Source: Pseudofrankia nepalensis (GTDB taxonomy: Bacteria > Actinomycetota > Actinomycetes > Frankiales > Frankiaceae). From it: a stretch of 64,000 nucleotides of DNA. Positions 60,300-64,000 of this stretch are shown here, in pieces. The DNA lies in the NCBI RefSeq assembly GCF_016786305.1, contig NZ_JADWYV010000017.1; one strand, given 5' to 3'. The notes under the pieces were generated by a model. That model did no database searches. It saw only the letters and a list, made by a program, of their open reading frames with translations, and was not told the origin of the DNA. The first letter of the stretch is position 1. Every line of letters starts with the position of its first letter. The translations under genes and the position numbers were made by a program.

Positions 60300-61265
60300 A
60301 TGGACGTTCGTCTGACGACTGAGCAGCGTGAGCTGCGGGACGCGGCCGCCCGGCTCGCGGACGATCTCGGCCCCGGGTCCGTGCTCGACCTGGCGGACGA
60401 CGACCGCGCGGCGCGGCTGGAGAAGGCCATCGCGGCGACCGGCTGGCGCACGCTGCGCTCCGACGGCGCCTCCGGCGTCGAGGTCGCCCTCGTCGTCGAG
60501 GAGTTCGCGCGCGGGCTCATCGACGTGCCGTTCGTCGGGCCGGTCCTGGCCGACGAGCTGTACACCCGGCTCACCGAGGCCGGGGGTCCGACGGAGGGCT
60601 CCACCGACGGTGTCTCCGCCGACGGTGTCGCCGCGGCGGCGTCCGGCGGCGCCACGGTGGCCGTCGACGGTGTCGCGATCGACGCCAAGGGCCTGCGCGG
60701 CCTGCTCGGCCTCGACGGCACGCGGGTGCTGGCCGGCACGGTCGGCGCGACCGTGGAGGGCGTCGACCTCACCCGGCTGACCGGTGAGCCCGCCGGCCCG
60801 CTCACGGCGGTCGGCACGCTCGACGAGGAGACGGCGCTACGCTTTCGGGCGCTGGCGCTCGTCGTCACCACCGCCGACATGCTCGGCGCGGCCCGCGGCG
60901 CGCTCACCCTCGGCGCCGAGTACGCCAAGGTGCGCCAGCAGTACGGCCACGCGATCGGCTCCTACCAGGCGATCGCCCACCTGCTCGCCGAGGCGCGCGC
61001 TCTCGTCGAGGGCGCCGTCAGCGTCCTGCGCCACGCCGCCTGGGCGGTCGACGAGCTGGCCGCCGCCGAGGCGGTCCAGGCGGCGCTCGTCGCCAAGGCC
61101 TACACCGAGCGCGCGGCCCGCACCATCTGCGAGACCTCGATCCAGGTGCACGGCGGCATCGGCAACACCTGGGAGTGCCTCGCGCACGTCTTCCTGCGGC
61201 GGGTGCTGACGTCCGCCGAGCTGTTCCCGGCGACGCTGGAGGAGATCGACCTTGGACTTTCGTGA
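60300..61265 (+). CDS. Acyl-CoA dehydrogenase, non-catalytic-type subunit
   Basis: 321 residues. N-terminus LTTEQRELRDAAARLADDL; the FAD/CoA C-terminal part has VRQQYGHAIGSYQAIAHLLAEARALVEGA and SIQVHGGIGNTWECLAHVFLRRVL. The helix-G Glu-Arg used as base in its partner is absent (ALVVTTADMLGAARGALTLG). It corresponds to module 1 of the fusion at 33993-36545. AAGGAG precedes the ATG at 60300. It overlaps the next dehydrogenase gene by 14 bases, indicating a heteromeric enzyme as in FadE-type alpha2beta2 dehydrogenases. Confidence 0.87.
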   Translation: MDVRLTTEQRELRDAAARLADDLGPGSVLDLADDDRAARLEKAIAATGWRTLRSDGASGVEVALVVEEFARGLIDVPFVGPVLADELYTRLTEAGGPTEGSTDGVSADGVAAAASGGATVAVDGVAIDAKGLRGLLGLDGTRVLAGTVGATVEGVDLTRLTGEPAGPLTAVGTLDEETALRFRALALVVTTADMLGAARGALTLGAEYAKVRQQYGHAIGSYQAIAHLLAEARALVEGAVSVLRHAAWAVDELAAAEAVQAALVAKAYTERAARTICETSIQVHGGIGNTWECLAHVFLRRVLTSAELFPATLEEIDLGLS

Positions 61266-62352
61266 CTCGCCGGCGGAGGCCGCGTTCCGCGCGCGGTTGA
61301 AGGCCTGGCTCGCCGAGAACGCCGGAAAGTTCCCCACGTCGGGCGACGAGTACTGGCACAAGCAGGGTGAATGGCACCAGGCGCTGTACCAGGCCGGATT
61401 CTTCGGCCTCTCCTGGCCGAAGAGGTTCGGCGGCCAGGAACTGCCGCCGGTCTACGACGTCATCCTGGACGAGGAGCTGGCGATCGCCGGCGCCCCCGCC
61501 CGCCCGAGCCTCGGCTACCTGGCGATCGGGCTGGGTCATCACGGGAGCGCGGAACTGCAGCAGCGCTTCCTGCCCGGGATGATCAACGGGTCGGAGCGCT
61601 GGTGCCAGGGCTTCAGCGAGCCGGGCGCCGGCTCCGACCTCGCCTCGCTGACCACGCGCGCCGAGCTCGACGGCGACGAGTACGTCATCCACGGTCACAA
61701 GATCTGGACGAGCTACTCGGACATCGCCGACTGGTGCCTGGTGCTCGCCAGGACCGACTCGGACGTACCCCGGCACAAGGGCATCTCCGGCTTCATCGTC
61801 GACATGCACCAGCCCGGCGTCGAGCAGCGGCCGCTCAAAATGATCAACGGGGTGTCGGCCGAGTTCGGGCAGGTCGTCTTCGACGGCGCCCGGGTGCCCG
61901 CCGCCAACATGGTCGGCAAGCCGGGCGAGGGCTGGAAGCTGGCGATGACCGTCGTCAGCCACGAGCGCGAGCCGTCGACCCTGGGCTTCTCCGCCCGCTA
62001 CGGCAAGCTCGTCCGCCAGCTCGCGAAGAAGGCCGCCGCCGACGGTGCCGCGGTGCCCGACGACCTGCGCTGGGCCGCCGTGCAGGCCGAGATGCTGCGG
62101 CTGCACGTACGCCGCCGCCTGTCCGAGCAGCTCGACGGCCTGGTGCACGGCCCGGACGGCTCGCTGGACAAGCTGCTCATGACCTGGGTGGAGCAGTCCG
62201 TCGGCCACGCGGCGCTCGCCGTCACCGGCACCCGTGACCCGGAGATGCTGCACGCCTACCTCTACAGCCGGGCGCAGAGCGTCATGGGCGGCACGTCGCA
62301 GATCCAGAAGAACATCATCGCGGGCCGGATCCTCGGCCTGCCGGCGAGCTGA
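61252..62352 (+). CDS. Acyl-CoA dehydrogenase, catalytic-type subunit
   Basis: 366 residues. WPKRFGGQELPPVYDVILDEELAIAGAP, CQGFSEPGAGSDLASLTTRAELDGDEYVIHGHKIWTSY (flavin site) and VVSHEREPSTLGFS, which gives a Glu where isovaleryl-CoA dehydrogenase has its base; C-terminal SVMGGTSQIQKNIIAGRILGLP. It corresponds to module 2 of the fusion at 33993-36545. TTG start inside the end of the preceding gene. Together they should oxidise an acyl-CoA, passing electrons to ETF (no ETF genes in view). Confidence 0.9.
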   Translation: MDFRDSPAEAAFRARLKAWLAENAGKFPTSGDEYWHKQGEWHQALYQAGFFGLSWPKRFGGQELPPVYDVILDEELAIAGAPARPSLGYLAIGLGHHGSAELQQRFLPGMINGSERWCQGFSEPGAGSDLASLTTRAELDGDEYVIHGHKIWTSYSDIADWCLVLARTDSDVPRHKGISGFIVDMHQPGVEQRPLKMINGVSAEFGQVVFDGARVPAANMVGKPGEGWKLAMTVVSHEREPSTLGFSARYGKLVRQLAKKAAADGAAVPDDLRWAAVQAEMLRLHVRRRLSEQLDGLVHGPDGSLDKLLMTWVEQSVGHAALAVTGTRDPEMLHAYLYSRAQSVMGGTSQIQKNIIAGRILGLPAS

Positions 62353-62374
62353 CCGGGACGAGAGGCGGACGACG

Positions 62375-63151
62375 GTGTCAGACCACCTGTACGACCTGCC
62401 GGACGAGATCCAGGTCCGGGCCGACGGCCCGATCCGGATCATCACGCTGAACCGGCCGGACCACCTGAACGCGGTCAACCACGAACTGCACCTCGGGCTC
62501 GCGAAGGTGTGGACGCAGCTCTCCGAGGACCTGGACGCCCGGGCCGCGGTGCTCACGGGCGCCGGGCGGGCGTTCTCGGCCGGCGGCGACTTCGGCTACC
62601 TGGACCGGCTGCGCCAGGACCCAGAGCTGCAGCGGCTGACGATCATGCATGGCCGGGAGATCGTGCTGGGCATGGCGCGCTGCCGGGTGCCGGTCGTGGC
62701 CGCGGTCAACGGCCCGGCGGCGGGCCTCGGCTGCAGCCTGGTCGCGCTGTCCGACATCGTCTACCTGGCCGAGAAGGCTTACCTGCTCGACCCGCACGTG
62801 CAGGTCGGCCTGGTGGCGGCCGACGGCGGCCCGCTCACCTGGCCGCTGCACACCAGCCTTCACTGGGCCAAGGAGTACGCGCTCACCGGGGCGAAGATCT
62901 CCGCCGAGCGCGCGCTGCAGATGGGGCTGGCGAACCACATCGTCGCCGACCCGTTCGCCGACGCCCTCGAGTGCGCGAAGCGGATCGCCGGCCTGCCTCG
63001 CCAGGCCGTCGAGTCGACGAAGCGGCTGCTGAACATCCACCTCGAGCGGGCGGTGCTCGCGAGCCTCGACTACGCGACGAACGCCGAGGAGCAGTCCTTC
63101 AAGACGCAGGACTTCGCCGACATCGTCGCGAAGCTCACGAGCAAGTCCTGA
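62375..63151 (+). CDS. Enoyl-CoA hydratase/isomerase (crotonase) family
   Basis: 258 residues with crotonase segments AFSAGGDFGYL and NGPAAGLGCSLVALSDIVYLAE (oxyanion hole), then AADGGPLTWPL. The usual catalytic Glu at the end of that helix seems replaced by Asp/Gly, so hydratase activity is not certain. A GTG at 62375 with AGAGG upstream is preferred over longer forms. It lies 22 bases after the dehydrogenase pair and is followed by a strong hairpin at 63163, so ligase/dehydrogenase/hydratase steps may form one transcription unit. Confidence 0.88.
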   Translation: MSDHLYDLPDEIQVRADGPIRIITLNRPDHLNAVNHELHLGLAKVWTQLSEDLDARAAVLTGAGRAFSAGGDFGYLDRLRQDPELQRLTIMHGREIVLGMARCRVPVVAAVNGPAAGLGCSLVALSDIVYLAEKAYLLDPHVQVGLVAADGGPLTWPLHTSLHWAKEYALTGAKISAERALQMGLANHIVADPFADALECAKRIAGLPRQAVESTKRLLNIHLERAVLASLDYATNAEEQSFKTQDFADIVAKLTSKS

Positions 63152-63162
63152 GCGGGTCCTGA

Positions 63163-63190
63163 CCCCGGCGAGGGGATCCCCTCGCCGGGG
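63163..63190. terminator. 28-bp perfect palindrome, terminator
   Basis: Arm CCCCGGCGAGGGGA and its complement, 12 bases after the hydratase stop. A downstream gene (63343) has its own ribosome binding site and may have its own promoter in 63191-63342. Confidence 0.65.
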
Positions 63191-63342
63191 CGGTAGGCGC
63201 CTCGTTCCAGCAGACGCCTCGTTCCGGCAGACGCACGACGACCCGGGCCGAGCGGGCCTGGTCGTCCCGCCACCCGCGGTCCGCGGACGGCGCGCAGACG
63301 TAGCTGACGCTTTTCCCCGATCGGTTCGGAGGGTGACGACCG

Positions 63343-64000
63343 ATGCGACGCACGGTCTACGGTTCAGAGCACGAGGCCTTCCGGGCGGCGGTCCGGACCT
63401 TCTTCGAGAAGGAAGTCATCGCGCACTACGACGAGTGGGAGGAGCGCGGCATGCCGCCGCGCGACTTCTACAACAAGTGCGGCGACCTCGGCATCCTCGG
63501 CCTGGGCATCCCGGAGGAGTTCGGCGGCGGCGGCGCCTCCTACCTGTTCAACGCGGTCGTCGCGGAGGAAGCCGGGCGGCTCGGCATCGGGCTGGGCCCG
63601 CTGCGCATCCACTGCGACATCAGCGTGCCGTACTTCGTCGACCACGCGAACGACGAGCAGAAGGCCCGCTGGCTGCCGGGGCTCGCCAGCGGCGAGCTGG
63701 TCTGCGCACTGGCGCTGACCGAGCCGGGCGCGGGCTCGGACCTCGCGGGCTTCGCGACCAGCGCGCGGCTCGACGGCGACGAGTACGTGGTGAACGGCTC
63801 CAAGACGTTCATCACCGGCGGCCTGAACGCCGACGTCTTCCTCACCGCGGTCAAGACCGACCCGACCCAGCGGCACGCCGGGCTGTCGCTCCTGGTCATC
63901 GACGCGGACACCCCCGGGGTCTCCCGGGGCGCGCCGATGAAAAAGATCGGCCTGCACATCCAGGAGGCGTGCGAGATCTTCTTCGACGACGTCCGGGTAC
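63343..64000 (+). CDS. Acyl-CoA dehydrogenase, N-terminal part (runs off right edge)
   Basis: 219 codons to the edge. MRRTVYGSEHEAFRAAVRTFFEKEVIAHYDEWEERG is the typical N-terminal helix of the family, followed by GIPEEFGGGGASYLFNAVVAEE, ALTEPGAGSDLAGFATSARLDGDEYVVNGSKTFITGG (flavin site) and the middle beta-domain. GGAGGG lies nine bases before the ATG at 63343. It is the third dehydrogenase locus here and, unlike the other two, resembles the single-gene homotetrameric type. The C-terminal catalytic part is outside the window. Confidence 0.88.
   Translation, partial: MRRTVYGSEHEAFRAAVRTFFEKEVIAHYDEWEERGMPPRDFYNKCGDLGILGLGIPEEFGGGGASYLFNAVVAEEAGRLGIGLGPLRIHCDISVPYFVDHANDEQKARWLPGLASGELVCALALTEPGAGSDLAGFATSARLDGDEYVVNGSKTFITGGLNADVFLTAVKTDPTQRHAGLSLLVIDADTPGVSRGAPMKKIGLHIQEACEIFFDDVRV

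Noticed and set aside
1..64000. tRNA, rRNA, CRISPR arrays, insertion sequences, integrases
   Set aside because: Looked for on both strands; no cloverleaf, regularly spaced repeat array, transposase or terminal inverted repeat could be supported.

Overview
The window is 64 kb of very GC-rich actinobacterial chromosome. Frequent GTG and TTG starts, strong AAGGAGG-type ribosome binding sites, F420-type luciferase-like monooxygenases and many acyl-CoA enzymes suggest a Frankia/Pseudofrankia-like or other actinomycete genome. The genus is an inference from style, not proven. No tRNA, rRNA, CRISPR array or transposase was found. A run of 10 N at 44584-44593 and a poly-C/poly-G tract at 36551-36626 mark places where the assembly is unreliable.

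Layout. 1-1470: start of an XRE-type regulator cut by the left edge, paired operator-like palindromes and a small membrane-anchored zinc-ribbon protein. 1471-9942: three CaiB/BaiF CoA-transferase genes (two are double-domain fusions) and a divergent acyl-CoA ligase. 10038-16406: Rieske oxygenase, TetR, a DUF35 + Ltp2-like thiolase pair, a DUF1697 gene and a cytochrome P450. 16736-20887: luciferase-like monooxygenase, SDR, thioesterase and thiolase. 21463-25381: a branched-chain amino-acid-type (Liv) ABC transporter operon without a binding protein. 25509-33796: two paralogous SDRs, a second TetR, a DUF35-Ltp2 fusion, a DapB-like dehydrogenase, a TIM-barrel isomerase-like protein, another SDR and a GntR regulator. 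33993-37549: a fused acyl-CoA dehydrogenase pair and a second luciferase-like enzyme. 37686-42678: a second Liv transporter with its binding lipoprotein and a LivH-LivM-LivG triple fusion. 43234-64000: two paralogous amidohydrolases, aldehyde dehydrogenase, CoA-transferases, enoyl-CoA hydratases, three acyl-CoA ligases, a B12-dependent acyl-CoA mutase (two subunits), a third luciferase-like enzyme, a KshB-like ferredoxin reductase and several acyl-CoA dehydrogenases.

Together the genes read as a catabolic island. Uptake is by Liv-type transporters. Oxygenation is by Rieske, P450 and flavin enzymes. Activation is by CoA ligases and CoA-transferases. Beta-oxidation uses acyl-CoA dehydrogenase, hydratase, SDR, thiolase and retro-aldolase-like enzymes, and a B12 carbon-skeleton rearrangement follows. 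Many families resemble those used on steroid side chains and rings, terpenoids or branched alicyclic acids, but the substrate cannot be read from the sequence.

Two patterns stand out. First, a 16-bp palindrome with consensus TYGACGTYGACGTCAA recurs in six intergenic regions, twice laid over a recognisable promoter, and a second motif (GCGAGAATNNAGNTTCCAC-like) recurs upstream of the 44-59 kb genes. This suggests two local regulons. Second, several enzyme complexes occur both as separate subunits and as fused single genes (DUF35/Ltp2, the two acyl-CoA dehydrogenase subunits, Liv permease/ATPase). Both doubled CoA-transferases carry one half that has lost the catalytic aspartate.
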